Assembly (NCBI GenBank): GCA_950097015.1
Contig: CATNEN010000024.1
Location: 3,229,501 to 3,293,500 of the forward strand
Direction: 5' to 3'
DNA: 64,000 bases
From: Macrostomum hystrix
Taxonomy: Eukaryota; Platyhelminthes; Macrostomidae
The translations under genes were made by a program, and so were the position numbers. Within the stretch, counting starts at the first letter, position 1. Every line of letters starts with the position of its first letter. The notes below the pieces were generated by a model. The model made no database searches. It was not told the DNA's origin and was given only the letters and a program-made list of their open reading frames with translations. Of this stretch, positions 13,268 to 25,259 are shown piece by piece.

Positions 13268-13269
13268 AT
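8754..13269 (-). CDS. gli: GLI/Cubitus interruptus-type zinc-finger transcription factor
   Basis: Five exons (13188-13269, 11273-12000, 11046-11198, 9889-10642, 8754-9799) join with matching phases into 920 codons plus details below. Five C2H2 fingers span about residues 253-405; finger 3 is split by the junction between exons 3 and 4. Fingers 2-5 carry GLI signatures such as [32 protein letters not shown] and [19 protein letters not shown] motif near residue 160 matches the SUFU-binding SYGHL region of GLI proteins with Tyr replaced by Ile. In animals this family is the nuclear output of Hedgehog signalling. Poly-Gln tracts occur at the N terminus, at about residues 440-462 and twice in the last exon. 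Oddities: finger 5 has five rather than four residues between its cysteines, and 9242-9328 could be an in-frame intron. An upstream in-frame ATG at 13314 would add 15 residues. Confidence 0.93.
9242..9328 (-). other. Possible 87-bp in-frame intron inside the last gli exon
   Basis: On the minus strand the segment starts GTGAGTTGCC and ends CGCGTTTTGCAG, both good splice signals, and is clearly more AT-rich than its flanks. It is 29 codons with no stop, so the frame stays open whether or not it is removed. Confidence 0.5.
10690..11003. repeat. 16-bp tandem array in gli intron 3
   Basis: About 20 copies of GACACTGGGAGAAGTA, some with CCC for ACA. On the gene's sense strand the unit reads TCTACTTCTCCCAGTG, a pyrimidine run followed by CAG, so every unit looks like a 3' splice site. 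It lies 45 bp before the true acceptor at 10,643. Confidence 0.9.
13015..13155 (-). mobile_element. SINE family A, shortened copy in gli intron 1
   Basis: On the minus strand it reads GAGGTCCCTGAGTTCGAATC, then GCGAGGCCATATCT, then GTGTGTGTGCTCAGGAGTCA, matching landmarks of the copy at 33,004. The central part is missing. Confidence 0.65.
13215..13268. repeat. CAG/CTG microsatellite in gli exon 1
   Basis: Uninterrupted CTG repeats on the plus strand encode the N-terminal glutamine run of the GLI protein (about 17 residues). Related CTG tracts are at 10,221-10,288 and 9,070-9,102 in later exons. Confidence 0.9.
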
Positions 13270-14041
13270 GTCCAATGCCAGGCACGCGGGAGATGATGAC
13301 AGACACGCAGTCAAGTTAGCAAGCTAGTTTATTTGAGTATTGGGTACACAGTCTCGAGGCTGAGATTTTAGACACAGCCGCTTAAACCAGCAGCAAAGCA
13401 GAGGGAGAGTGCGCCTTTGAAATTGTTCTGGCGTCTGTCTTTTATTTTCTTTAATTCTTTCTTTTCCAGTCTCCCTTTCAACTTTTTCTGTCTGTCTTCT
13501 TTTATTCTATAGCTAGCTGTTCGAGAGATATTGCTGCTGTTGCCGCTGCCACGCGTCCACCCCCTCCACTGTCTTCACGCTTGGTCTCTGGAAAACCTAC
13601 TGCTAAACTCCCCCTACGTGTCATTAATGGACACTTAGTGATTTGCCTGCCTCTACCCAATCAGACTCAGTGGCATCTATTGCCAGCTTGGAGAGAGCCG
13701 GCCCTGTCTCTGTGTCCGCTTTTAGTAGAAGTTCTGCCAGCAAAATTTATAAAAACAGATAGTTATCCATTTTTGGATCGCTTGATAAAGCCGCTATGTG
13801 CGCAGTTCTAAATATGCACAAATAAAAAGTTGTCGCAAACTGATTAGCATGTGTTGAAGAAGAGTTAGCATGTGACTAATGTGGCAGAAATTCTAGACTA
13901 GCCAAATTAACCACCGAAGGATAATACGACCGCGTGATTTAAAAACTTTGCACCAAAATGTCACTTACATTTAGATTTAATCTACCTGTCCTCCTCGTAT
14001 TATCCAAGTTGCACTTCATTGTAATCTATTTCAGTTTCTCA

Positions 14042-14335
14042 CAACATTTTCTATGATCTATCCTTTTATCTCCTAAATGTCTATGGTCCGTCTTATTCAC
14101 TCCCAGTTGTCTATGGTCGATCCTATTCTCTTCTAATTGTCTATGGTCTATCCTATTCTCTCCCAATTCTCTATGGTCTATCCTAATCTCTCCCAATTCT
14201 CTATGGTCTATCATATTCTCTCCCAATTCTCTATGGTTTATCCTATTCTCTCCCAATTCTCTATGGTCTATCCTATTCTCTCCCAATTCTCTTTGGTCTA
14301 TCCTATTCTCTCCCAATTCTCTATGGTCTATCAAT
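14042..14335. repeat. 30-bp tandem array
   Basis: About ten units of 30 bp containing CTATGGTCTATCCTATTCTC and CCCAATT. It is intergenic, upstream of gli, and the left-hand units are more diverged. Confidence 0.9.
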
Positions 14336-14339
14336 TTAT

Positions 14340-15578
14340 GAATCTCTACATTTCTCTCCTAGCCTGCCTCGATTCGCTCTCCGTATCCAAGAAACGAAAT
14401 TATGATTAAGCAGTTCTCAAACTTGATTTAGCCGCTGCCATGCATGTGTTTGCTCAGCTGTGCAAGACCCTCTCCTGTGAGCCTAGCTACAGCTATGCGA
14501 ATGTCTCTGAGAGCCAAAGAATAAACCCGGATCGAAACGAGCTCATTTTGGCGGTCTCATTGAAATCAGCCAGCCGCTATTTTCTATTAAAGCAGGTCTT
14601 GCAGCTAGGGGTCAAACAGGTCTGTTTTCCCTGCAGCATCTCGCAGGCTTCCGTCACTTCAAAAAGGGGAGCCGCCGGTGAAACCAGAGAGTTTATGCGG
14701 CCAAGACTGACGCGAGGGAATCGTTAATCCTTGTTGAAACAAGGCCCAACCAGCAATAGCCAGTGCAGCATCTTCAACCGCTTGCAACACTTAAATCTAA
14801 ATGCCAGGGGATGAGTTACAAGCGAAATGCATTACAGCTTAAACAATGATTTATATATATATATTTAGGCGGGCATTAGAAAAAATGTGCCTTTTTGTTC
14901 AGCTAGGCTAGCTAAGTACCTGCCGACCCACTGGAGTACACACACGCGCACACACAGCAGCAGCAGCGGCAGCAGCAGCGGCAGCACAGTATATCAATCC
15001 CAAAGGAGACCCTTGCAGTTAGGGAAATCACTTCCACCTGTTTATACCAAGACTGAAATAAGTTTTTTTCGCGCAATGAAATAAATGGGAAATCTTTAAG
15101 TAAGGAGCGGTTATTCCTTTCCATGGGGGGCTGGTGGTGGTACAGCCCAGGCCTGGCTTGGGGTCGAGTTTGTTTGGGATCATGGAGGACTTAATCATTG
15201 CTCGAAGATAAAAGCACGCCTATATTGCCATTGCCGACTGGAAACTTTAAGGGCTGCATGAAATCCCACTTATAGTATGTAAATGTGCTTCCCTCAGTCT
15301 TCCCATTTTATATATATATCTATAGATAGATTTTACAGAAATGAGATAGTTTAGGGCCTGACTGACTGACAGACATTGCGGATGCAGTAGGGGTGCAGGG
15401 TATTTGGCGTCTTGTCGGCTTAAAAAATGGAATGCATGGCAAGCCTGAGGTGTAGATCCGGAGTGAACGACCCCCGCCGCCACACCCACTGCCAGTGCCT
15501 GCAGTAGGGAAAAAAATATAGGCGGCTTTTAATTGCCGCCCGAATTGCACAGCATCAAAAATCTAGATGTTGTTTGAA

Positions 15579-15614
<36 letters not shown>

Positions 15615-17190
15615 ACTCATCATTAGAAATCTATCTACCTCCAACTGCTCTCTGATACTAAGGCCTGGCGTGTCTTGGCACCCACAGTTTGGCCGCCGAA
15701 AGCACTCGACGCTTAACACTTAAAAGAGACCGGTTGCTTTTCCTCGTCGAATTCTGCAAGACTGCCTGGATTTCGTCTTTCAGCGTTGCCAGGCTCCCGT
15801 AAAAAAGCACCGAAAGAAAACACAAAGGGGCATGTTCTTTTCTAGCTAGATAAATATGCTTCGTTAATAGCTTCCGATGTTAATTAAATTTTGTTTTAAC
15901 TATACCGCTAACCTTTAGAGCTCATAATATTCTACTCGTACTTATAACTGCTCAATAAGCTTCCATCTAAAGTTCTGGGTTGTTAAAGGAAACCATTATT
16001 TAAATACAAACAAGCAAACGAACAGAGGTATGAAAAAATCAAATTGCATAGAAATTGTTTTCCGATTTCACGGGAAGAAACGCGGACACAAAAACGGTTA
16101 GTCTCCAAGCAGTGCTCAGAGACACTGGAGGTCATTATAATGGAGTCTGCCTTTCATTTTGAATGCGGGCAAAATGTCATTGATACGAAGTATGATGAGG
16201 GCCCACAAATAGACTAAGAAAAACATTTTGAACCTACGAGATTCAATTTTTTTCTGCTCATGCTGCTGTTGCTACAAACAAGACTCAATTGACGCGTTTG
16301 TTATCTTTTCTTTGAGTGATTTCTTTTGGCCACTTTTTGGTTTACTTTTTCTGATGCGGGCCTAGATGCCATTAAGAAGTATGGCATCATTGGGGACAGT
16401 GAAGCGAGTATAACAAAGGTGCAAAAAGCATCTACTTAAAACGAGAAACTCATCTTCTAGACTGGTTTCCTGAATCCTGAACCGGTTACTGACCCGCCAC
16501 CATATTTTTATGAGGCCGGTCATACTGTTATATTGTTATATTCCTGTACAAAATGCTTCCTATAATCGTATATTTAATATAAAAGCCAAAGTCCCTTTAG
16601 AAATGAGAAGTGCATATGAAATTAAATAAAGTTAGGTATAGGAAATTGTCGGGAATCGGTCTTTGTTCCAGTCTTTGTATAGAAATCTTACAGATTTCAG
16701 ATTCTAAGAGTGGGTGGGACCATTTTGTAGACAGGTGGCGGGGTGCAGCTATTTAACCGTTTCGATCCACAGTCTAACACAAGAGATGGCCAAACGAAAT
16801 GACAAAAGTAAGGCATATTTTGGTCCGAGTTGGACCAAATGCAACACAAAGCGGGTAAATGCTGCATAGCCAGCCAGGCACTTTCCATAAATGGACACAA
16901 CCTTGAAATCTGGGAACGAGTTGTGGGAGGTCCGACCTGACTACTTGGTTCCCATATATACAAATCAGAGTGGCTTCTATTTTAAATAAAAGAAATATAT
17001 ACTCGTAGCTAGCTACCAACCAATTTCTGTTTTTTGTTTTTTCTGTTTCTGTTTCTGTTTTTTCTTATCTCTGCCAGAATTCAGGTGAATTCTTCAAGGG
17101 ACCAGCTTTCACAGTGTTGGGGCGAAACTGTCTCAAGTTTTAAGTATTCAGTACAATCAGAGTTCAAAAAGCTTATTACAGCTGAGAGAG
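14340..17190. other. Intergenic region upstream of gli, no supported gene
   Basis: I see no exon with convincing coding signal and splice sites. A short CTG microsatellite lies at 15,585-15,613. The open frames present are short, unrelated to any family I recognise and lack conserved composition. Confidence 0.4.
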
Positions 17191-17194
17191 GAGA

Positions 17195-17700
17195 CAGGGA
17201 GAGATAAGCCACGGGGCGGGAGAGATGAGACTGGGAGAGATGAGACACGAGAGAGATGAGACGCGAGAGAGATAAGACTGGGAGAGATAAGACTGGGGAG
17301 AGATAAGACAGGAGAGAGATGAGACATGGGAGAGAAAAGAATGGGAGAGATGAGACACGGGAGAGATGAGACATGGGAGAGATAAGAATGGGAGAGATGA
17401 GACACGGGAGAGATGAGACATGGGAGAGATAAGAATGGGAGAGATGAGACTGGGGAGAGATGAGACATGGAGAGAGATGAGACATGGGAGAGATAAGAAT
17501 GGGAGAGATGAGACTGGGGAGAGATGAGACATGGGAGAGATAAGAATGGGAGAGATGAGACTGGGGAGAGATGAGACACGGGAGAGATGAGACATGGGAG
17601 AGATAAGAATGGGAGAGATGAGACACGGGAGAGATGAGACATGGGAGATGTATGACCGGGAGAGATGAGCATGGGGAGAGATAAGACTGGGGAGAAGATA
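17195..17700. repeat. Purine-rich 15-17-bp tandem array
   Basis: Around 30 degenerate units of GGGAGAGATGAGACAC, with subtypes ATAAGAAT, GATGAGACAT and GATGAGACTGG. The plus strand is almost all purine apart from T and the occasional C. Confidence 0.9.
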
Positions 17701-18329
17701 AGAAGATATCGCTAAATACTAATAAGAAAAATACTCATAAGAATTAGTATTCTGCAATAGACTCTTAGACTAAGATGAGGACGATAAATGAAAAAAGTGG
17801 TAAAATGTGAAATTGAGAGCACAAATAGTACAACAGCTCACCTGTATCGAGGCAATCCGTGCTCTCGGTTCCTTGAAGTCGGTTCCTTTCGAACTTGTTA
17901 ACTAATTAGACTAATGAGTAGCCAGGTGATGAGCAGCTACGCATTACTTTGTCGACAATGAGCTTAAAAGCTAAAAATGGAAAAATAGCTTGTGAAAATT
18001 CATTGTCTCTTGGGAGTCAACAGAGGCAAGGGGCAGTGGAAATTCGGTCGTGGAAATTAATATGCTTTGCGTTTACATTTAAAGATTTCAATGTTTTCAC
18101 CAGTCTGCCGACACACTGCCTCCAACCACCGATTTGGGCGGAACGGATCCACCCACCTCCCTCCGCCAAGCTGCTCTCTAATTGGCGGCGGGGATCGGGA
18201 GTGGAAGTGTTTGAAAGAATTCTCCCATCGGGAACTCGCTTTGCTAAAAGATTTTATGGGGCAAAGGGCTTTGAATACTGCGATGCAATTAGATATCTGT
18301 CATTTGAATACGATCCTGTTTTGTGAAGG

Positions 18330-20515
18330 GTGCGGTTTGTAAAGGGTCAGGTTTGTGAAGGGTCAGGTTTGTGAAGGGTGAGGTTTGTGAAGGGTGTGGT
18401 TTGTGAAGGGTGTGGTTTGTGAAGGGTGTGGTTTGTGAAGGGTGTGGTTTGTGAAGGGTGTGGTTTGTGAAGGGTGAGGTTTGTGAAGGGTGTGGTTTGT
18501 AAAGCGTGTGGTTTGTAAAGCGTGTGGTTTGTGAAGGGTGAGGTTTGTGAAGGGTCAGGTTTGTGAAGGGTGTGGTTTGTGAAGGGTGTAGTTTGTGAAG
18601 GGTGAGGTTTGTAAAGGGTCAGGTTTGCGAAGGGTGTGGTTTGTAAAGCGTGTGGTTTATGAGGGGTGTGGTTTGTAAAGCGTGTGGTTTGTGAGGGGTG
18701 TGGTTTGTGAAGGGTCAGGTTTGTGAAGGGTGTAGTTTGTGAAGGGTGTAGTTTGTGAAGGGTGTAGTTTGTGAAGGGTCAGGTTTGTGAAGGGTGTGGT
18801 TTGTGAAGGGTCAGGTTTGTGAAGGGTGTGGTTTGTGAAGGGTGTAGTTTGTGAAGGGTGCGGTTTGTAAAGCGTGTGGTTTGTGAAGGGTCAGGTTTGC
18901 GAAGGGTGGGGTTTGTGAACGGTGAGGTTTGTGAAGGGTGAGGTTTGTGAAGGGTCATGTTTGTGAAGGGTCAGGTTTGTGAAGGGTCAGGTTTGTGAAG
19001 GGTGTGGTTTCTGAAGGGTCAGGGTTGTGAAGGGTGTGGTTTGTGAAGGGTGTGGTTTGTGAAGGGTCAGGTTTGTGAAGGGTGTGGTTTGTGAAGGGTG
19101 AGGTTTGTGAAGGGTCAGGTTTGTGAAGGGTGTGGTTTGTGAAGGGTGTGGTTTGTGAAGGGTCAGGTTTGTGAAGGGTGTGGTTTGTGAAGGGTCAGGT
19201 TTGTGAAGGGTGTGGTTTGTGAAGGGTGTGGTTTGTGAAGGGTGTGGTTTCTGAAGGGTCAGGTTTGTGAAGGGTCAGGTTTGTGAAGGGTCAGGTTTGT
19301 GAAGGGTGTGGTTTCTGAAGGGTCAGGTTTGTGAAGGGTGAGGTTTGTGAAGGGTGTGGTTTGTGAAGGGTGTGGTTTGTGAAGGGTGTGGTTTGTGAAG
19401 GGTGTGGTTTGTGAAGGGTGTGGTTTGTGAAGGGTGAGGTTTGTGAAGGGTGTGGTTTGTAAAGCGTGTGGTTTGTAAAGCGTGTGGTTTGTGAAGGGTG
19501 AGGTTTGTGAAGGGTCAGGTTTGTGAAGGGTGTGGTTTGTGAAGGGTGTAGTTTGTGAAGGGTGAGGTTTGTAAAGGGTCAGGTTTGCGAAGGGTGTGGT
19601 TTGTAAAGCGTGTGGTTTATGAGGGGTGTGGTTTGTAAAGCGTGTGGTTTGTGAGGGGTGTGGTTTGTGAAGGGTCAGGTTTGTGAAGGGTGTAGTTTGT
19701 GAAGGGTGTAGTTTGTGAAGGGTGTAGTTTGTGAAGGGTCAGGTTTGTGAAGGGTGTGGTTTGTGAAGGGTCAGGTTTGTGAAGGGTGTGGTTTGTGAAG
19801 GGTGTAGTTTGTGAAGGGTGCGGTTTGTAAAGCGTGTGGTTTGTGAAGGGTCAGGTTTGCGAAGGGTGGGGTTTGTGAACGGTGAGGTTTGTGAAGGGTG
19901 AGGTTTGTGAAGGGTCAGGTTTGTGAAGGGTCAGGTTTGTGAAGGGTCAGGTTTGTGAAGGGTGTGGTTTCTGAAGGGTCAGGGTTGTGAAGGGTGTGGT
20001 TTGTGAAGGGTGTGGTTTGTGAAGGGTCAGGTTTGTGAAGGGTGTGGTTTGTGAAGGGTGAGGTTTGTGAAGGGTCAGGTTTGTGAAGGGTGTGGTTTGT
20101 GAAGGGTGTGGTTTGTGAAGGGTCAGGTTTGTGAAGGGTGTGGTTTGTGAAGGGTCAGGTTTGTGAAGGGTGTGGTTTGTGAAGGGTGTGGTTTGTGAAG
20201 GGTGTGGTTTCTGAAGGGTCAGGTTTGTGAAGGGTCAGGTTTGTGAAGGGTCAGGTTTGTGAAGGGTGTGGTTTCTGAAGGGTCAGGGTTGTGAAGGGTG
20301 TGGTTTGTGAAGGGTGTGGTTTGTGAAGGGTCAGGTTTGTGAAGGGTGAGGTTTGTGAAGGGTGAGGTTTGTGAAGGGTCAGGTTTGTGAAGGGTGTAGT
20401 TTGTGAAGGGTCAGGTTTGTGAAGGGTGAGGTTTGTGAGGGGTCAGGTTTGTGAAGGGTGAGGTTTGTGAAGGGTCAGGTTTGTGAAGGGTGAGGTTTGT
20501 GAAGGGTCAGGTTTG
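18330..20515. repeat. 16-bp tandem array with a 960-bp higher-order repeat
   Basis: About 136 copies of GGTTTGTGAAGGGTGT, with variants ending GTCA, GTGA and GTAG. The order of variants from 18,351-19,320 recurs at 19,311-20,280 with a shift of exactly 960 bp (60 units) and one difference that I found (18,958 T versus 19,918 G). Confidence 0.95.
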
Positions 20516-21030
20516 CTAAGCTGAAAATATACATGATAATATAAAACGAGAATCTCACTGACGGAAGGATGCCACATAGTCAAACTGCGTGCTGTATGCA
20601 TGGAGACTAATTATAGTAAAAGTGGAACAATTGTGATCACATAGATTGAATGACGGTCAAGATATTTTGACACATGCTCTCCGTACTACACCTCCTCCTC
20701 CAAAACACCTTTTCGAAGCTGTCATCAGTTAAACTGGCCTATAATCCGATAAGCAGCCTTCTAACACATCATTGAAGAGTTATCGGAACTAAATTGTAGC
20801 TTGGCAACTGTAGCATAGCAGGGGGCACAGCATTAAATTTCAGAGAGATTATTCCATTATAGCGACTTGCAGTTAAAATATTATAGACTAAGATAATTTG
20901 ATTCACTAAGTGATTCACTATTGAGGACTTTGTAATTTAAATATTGAAAATTGGTAGCAGAAGATGTGGGCGAGCACTAAGGGGGAGACAAAGACGGGAT
21001 AGAGCTTGCGAAAGCCTTGGGGGTAGCAAG
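20516..21030. other. Unique spacer between two large arrays
   Basis: About 500 bp of mostly AT-rich unique sequence with no coding or RNA signal that I can see. Confidence 0.4.
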
Positions 21031-21034
21031 GGGT

Positions 21035-22195
21035 GGATAGGGTAGGTAGCTGCTGTAGCGGATTGGGTAGGTAGCTACTGGAGCGGATAGGGTAGGTAGC
21101 TACTGGAGCGGATAGGGTTGGTAGCTACTGGAGCGGATTGGGTAGGTAGCTACTTGAGCGGATAGGGTAGGTAGCTACTGGAGCGGATTGGGTAGGTAGC
21201 TACTGGAGCGGACAGGGTAGGTAGCTACTGGAGCGGATAGGGTAGGTAGCTACTGGAGCGGACAGGGTAGGTAGCTACTGGAGCGGATAGGGTAGGTAGC
21301 TACTGAAGCAGACAGGGTAGGTAGCTACTGGAGCGGATTGGGTAGGTAGCTACTGGAGCGGATAGGGTACGCAGCTACTGGAGCGGATAGGGTAGGTAGC
21401 TACTGGAGCGGATTGGGTAGGTAGCTACTGGAGCGGATAGGGTAGGTAGCTACTGGAGCGGATTGGGTAGGTAGCTACTGGAGCGGATAGGGTAGGTAGC
21501 TACTGGAGCGGATAGGGTAGGTAGCTACTGGAGCGGATAGGGTAGGTAGCTACTGGAGCGGATAGGGTAGGTAGCTACTATAGTGGATAGGGTAGGTAGC
21601 TACTGGAGCGGATTGGGTAGGTAGCTACTGGAGCGGATTGGGTAGGTAGCTACTGGAGCGGATAGGGTAGGTAGCTACTGGAGCGGATTGGGTAGGTAGC
21701 TACTGGAGCGGATTGGGTAGGTAGCTACTGGAGCGGATAGGGTAGGTAGCTACTGGAGCGGATAGGGTAGGTAGCTACTGGAGCGGATTGGGTAGGTAGC
21801 TACTGGAGCGGATTGGGTAGGTAGCTACTGGAGCGGATTGGGTAGGTAGCTACTGGAGCGGATAGGGTAGGTAGCTACTGGAGCGGATTGGGTAGGTAGC
21901 TACTGGAGCGGATAGGGTAGGTAGCTACTGGAGCGGATAGGGTAGGTAGCTACTGGAGCGGATAGGGTAGGTAGGTACTGTAGTGGATAGGGTAGGTAGC
22001 TACTGTAGTGGATAGGGTAGGTAGCTACTGGAGCGGATAGGGTAGGTAGCTACTGGAGCGGATAGGGTAGGTAGCTACTGGAGCGGATAGGGTAGGTAGC
22101 TACTGGAGCGGATAGGGTAGGTAGCTACTGGAGCGGATAGGGTAGGTAGCTACTGGAGCGGATAGGGTAGGTAGCTACTGGAGCCGATAAGGTAG
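21035..22195. repeat. 25-bp tandem array
   Basis: About 46 units of 25 bp containing GGTAGGTAGCTACTGGAGCG, with a GATAG or GATTG end. AGTAGCTACC-like stretches make each unit partly self-complementary. Units become irregular after 22,180. Confidence 0.95.
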
Positions 22196-22269
22196 CCACG
22201 GGGGCGAAAGTGGTAGCTTCGGGGCGGATGGGGTAGCTATGCGTGCGGATTGCATAGCTACCGGGGCGG

Positions 22270-23090
22270 ATGGGGTAGCTACGGGCGTTGCGTTGAGGCA
22301 TGCAAAATCAATCCTTTTATCGTCCTATGAGAGCAGATCCAGGTAAGCTCAGCATTTTATTCTCATGCGAAGTCTATTTTGTCCTTCAATCATGCACTAA
22401 GTAAAATTACTTAAAACATACTTTCATTTGGTAAAGGTTGCCCGATTGCATTTTTTAGTTCAAAACAATCTCAATTTTCAAGCATTTTCAGGCATGTAAT
22501 GAGAAGAAGAAATTTACTTTACTAAAAAATATATTTTTGCGCATGCTGTTTGTCTCTCTATCAACTCATAGAGGCGTCATTCTTATTCGGGATGTGTTGA
22601 CAGCTAAACAATAATTTCAGGACCAGGACCGTATCGTCCCATGGGCAAGCATGCAATGCCCTAGATGCATACTCGTATGCACACTTATCTCCATATTTTA
22701 TTAAATTGCAAATTTCGAAAATGCGCACAAGCGTGTCATTCTTCGGCAGTAAGGACTGGCGTCGCGTTTCTTCTTAAAGACTGCCTTTTTGGTCGGTTAA
22801 GAAATATAATTAACGACTGTTTGTGAAAACACATCTTCTATGTGTTTATATAGCCACACTTTATATAGTATAACTGTATGCAATTAAATGTACTCGCACA
22901 TTTTGATTTGTCTGAACAGGCAACTTTACTGCAGACTTTGCGCCACATGGCACGATTTAGAAACAGCTTTTGCTTTGCTTTCCCAGGAAACTTGTGAGAG
23001 CCAACACGAGAAACTTTTTGGTACTTTTCCTGCTGCATGTTTGGGGAAGGAATAATATCTACCTGCTCACCGATACTCACACTTACTCGA
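22270..23090. other. Unique spacer, no supported gene
   Basis: AT-rich unique sequence between the 25-bp array and the left inverted 17-bp array. No convincing exon. Confidence 0.4.
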
Positions 23091-23097
23091 CGGTACT

Positions 23098-23705
23098 GTC
23101 AATTCGGTGAACTCGGTGAATCAGTGAACTCGGTGAATCAGTGAACTCGGTGAATCAGTGAACTCGATGAATCAGTGAACTCGGTGAATCAGTGGATTCG
23201 GGGTGAATCAGTGAATTCGGTGAATCAGTGAACTCGGTGAATCAGTGAACTCGGTGAATCAGTGGATTCGGTGAATCAGTGAACTCGGTGAATCAGTGAA
23301 CTCGGTGAATCAGTGGACTCGGTGAATCAGTGGATTCGGTGAATCAGTGAACTCGGTGAATCAGTGAACTCGGTGAATCAGTGAACTCGGTGAATCAGTG
23401 AACTCGGTGAATCAGTGAACTCGGTGAATCAGTGAACTCGGTGAATCAGTGGATTCGGTGAATCAGTGAACTCGGTGAATCAGTGAACTCGGTGAATCAG
23501 TGAACTCGGTGAATCAGTGGATTCGGTGAATCAGTGAACTCGGTGAATCAGTGAACTCGGTGAATCAGTGGATTCGGTGAATCAGTGAACTCGGTGAATC
23601 AGTGAACTCGGTGAATCAGTGAACTCGGTGAATCAGTGAACTCGGTGAATCAGTGGATTCGGTGAATCAGTGGATTCGGTGAATCAGTGAATTCGGTGAA
23701 TCAGG
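23098..23705. repeat. 17-bp tandem array, left arm of an inverted pair
   Basis: About 35 units of GTGAACTCGGTGAATCA, with a minority subtype GTGGATTCGGTGAATCA. Both subtypes occur as exact reverse complements in the array at 24,588. Confidence 0.95.
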
Positions 23706-24587
23706 CTTCAGTTAATCAAAGTGCTTTTGCCTCAATGTCGTTTTTTATATTGTATTTTGATCATTACGTGGTTTGCTTTCGATGATCGGGCTTAGTTATA
23801 AAATTGTTTCAGATTTTTAGAAAAGTAATGCAGCCTTCTGCAAAAAAGGTTATTTATCCATTGTTTACCTGCTGAGTGGCACAACTTGTATGCAGATGAT
23901 TATTTTATCTTATTATTCTTGTAAGCCAAGTAGTTTAGAATTAGCTCAATAGAGATAGGCAATTGAGGTTTCTCCCTTCCGGGCAAACATTTTTGGGAGC
24001 AGAAATAAAGAAATGAGTCGATTCGTTCGGGCAATGCATTATAGCATCAATTGGCTTAGTGTTTCATGCTGGCACCTCTGCAGATAAGTATGGCAAATCA
24101 TGCCTTGCATTTTGGGCCTGGTGCATGCCCTCGCACCAATGTTGACATAGCCAGCAATAGCCCGTGCTTCAACTGAAGGTGCGCACCCCGCAGTGGCGTG
24201 ATCTGTGACGTCACTTATCCCGTCAACTTGCTCCTCCTCCTTTCGCATTCTCGCAATGCTAAATCTTGAGCATTTCAATTCTGTAATCTCTCACTGAATT
24301 TAAACTCAAATTAATAATCCCGCATTTGAATCCGAGCAAAGTTTGCTGACTAGACTTTGAAGTTAAATTGTCAACACAGGCTGACCGAGTCGATGGTCGT
24401 CATGGTCTCTTGGTTATGGGCAAACAATCATCGACATGTCCGCGGATGAGCAGGTGTGCTCAGGGTGTTCTCAAAACTGTTACATATTACCTGAAGGTGC
24501 TGTCACTCCTAACATAAACACATGTCTTTTTCCATAACTAATATTATGAGCTCAATAAAAATATCCGATTCACATAACCTAAAGATT

Positions 24588-25255
24588 CACCGAATCCACT
24601 GATTCACCGAATCCACTGATTCACCGAATCCACTGATTCACGGAATCCACTGATTCATCGAATCCACTGATTCACCGAATCCACTGATTCACCGAATCCA
24701 CTGATTCACCGAATCCACTGATTCACCGAATCCACTGATTCACCGAATCCACTGATTCACCGAATCCACTGATTCACCGAATCCACTGATTCACCGAATC
24801 CACTGATTCACCGAATTCACTGATTCACCGAGTTCACTGATTCACCGAGTTCACTGATTCACCGAGTTCACTGATTCACCGAATTCACTGATACACTGAA
24901 TCCACTGATTCACCGAATCCACTGATTCACCGAGTTCACTGATACACCGAATCCACTGATTCACCGAGTTCACTGATACACCAAATCCACTGATTCACCG
25001 AGTTCACTGATTCATCGAGTTCACTGATTCATCGAGTTCACTGATTCACCGAATCCACTGATTCACCGAATCCACTGATTCACCAAATCCACTGATTCAC
25101 CGAGTTCACTGATTCACCGAATCCACTGATTCATCGAGTTCACTGATTCACCGAATCCACTGATTCATCGAGTTCACTGATTCACCGAATCCACTGATTC
25201 ACCGAATCCACTGATTCACCAAATCCACTGATTCACCGAGTTTACTAATTTGCCA
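24588..25255. repeat. 17-bp tandem array, right arm of an inverted pair
   Basis: About 39 units of TGATTCACCGAATCCAC, with the subtype TGATTCACCGAGTTCAC. These are the reverse complements of the units at 23,098-23,705; here the AATCC subtype is the majority. Confidence 0.95.
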
Positions 25256-25259
25256 AATC

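Noticed and set aside
14440-14727. 95-codon plus-strand frame in the region upstream of gli
   Set aside because: No recognisable motif, no convincing splice signals and no promoter; not enough to call a gene.
23098-25255. CRISPR-like regular repeats
   Set aside because: Units are head-to-tail with no unique spacers, and the DNA is eukaryotic with spliced genes.
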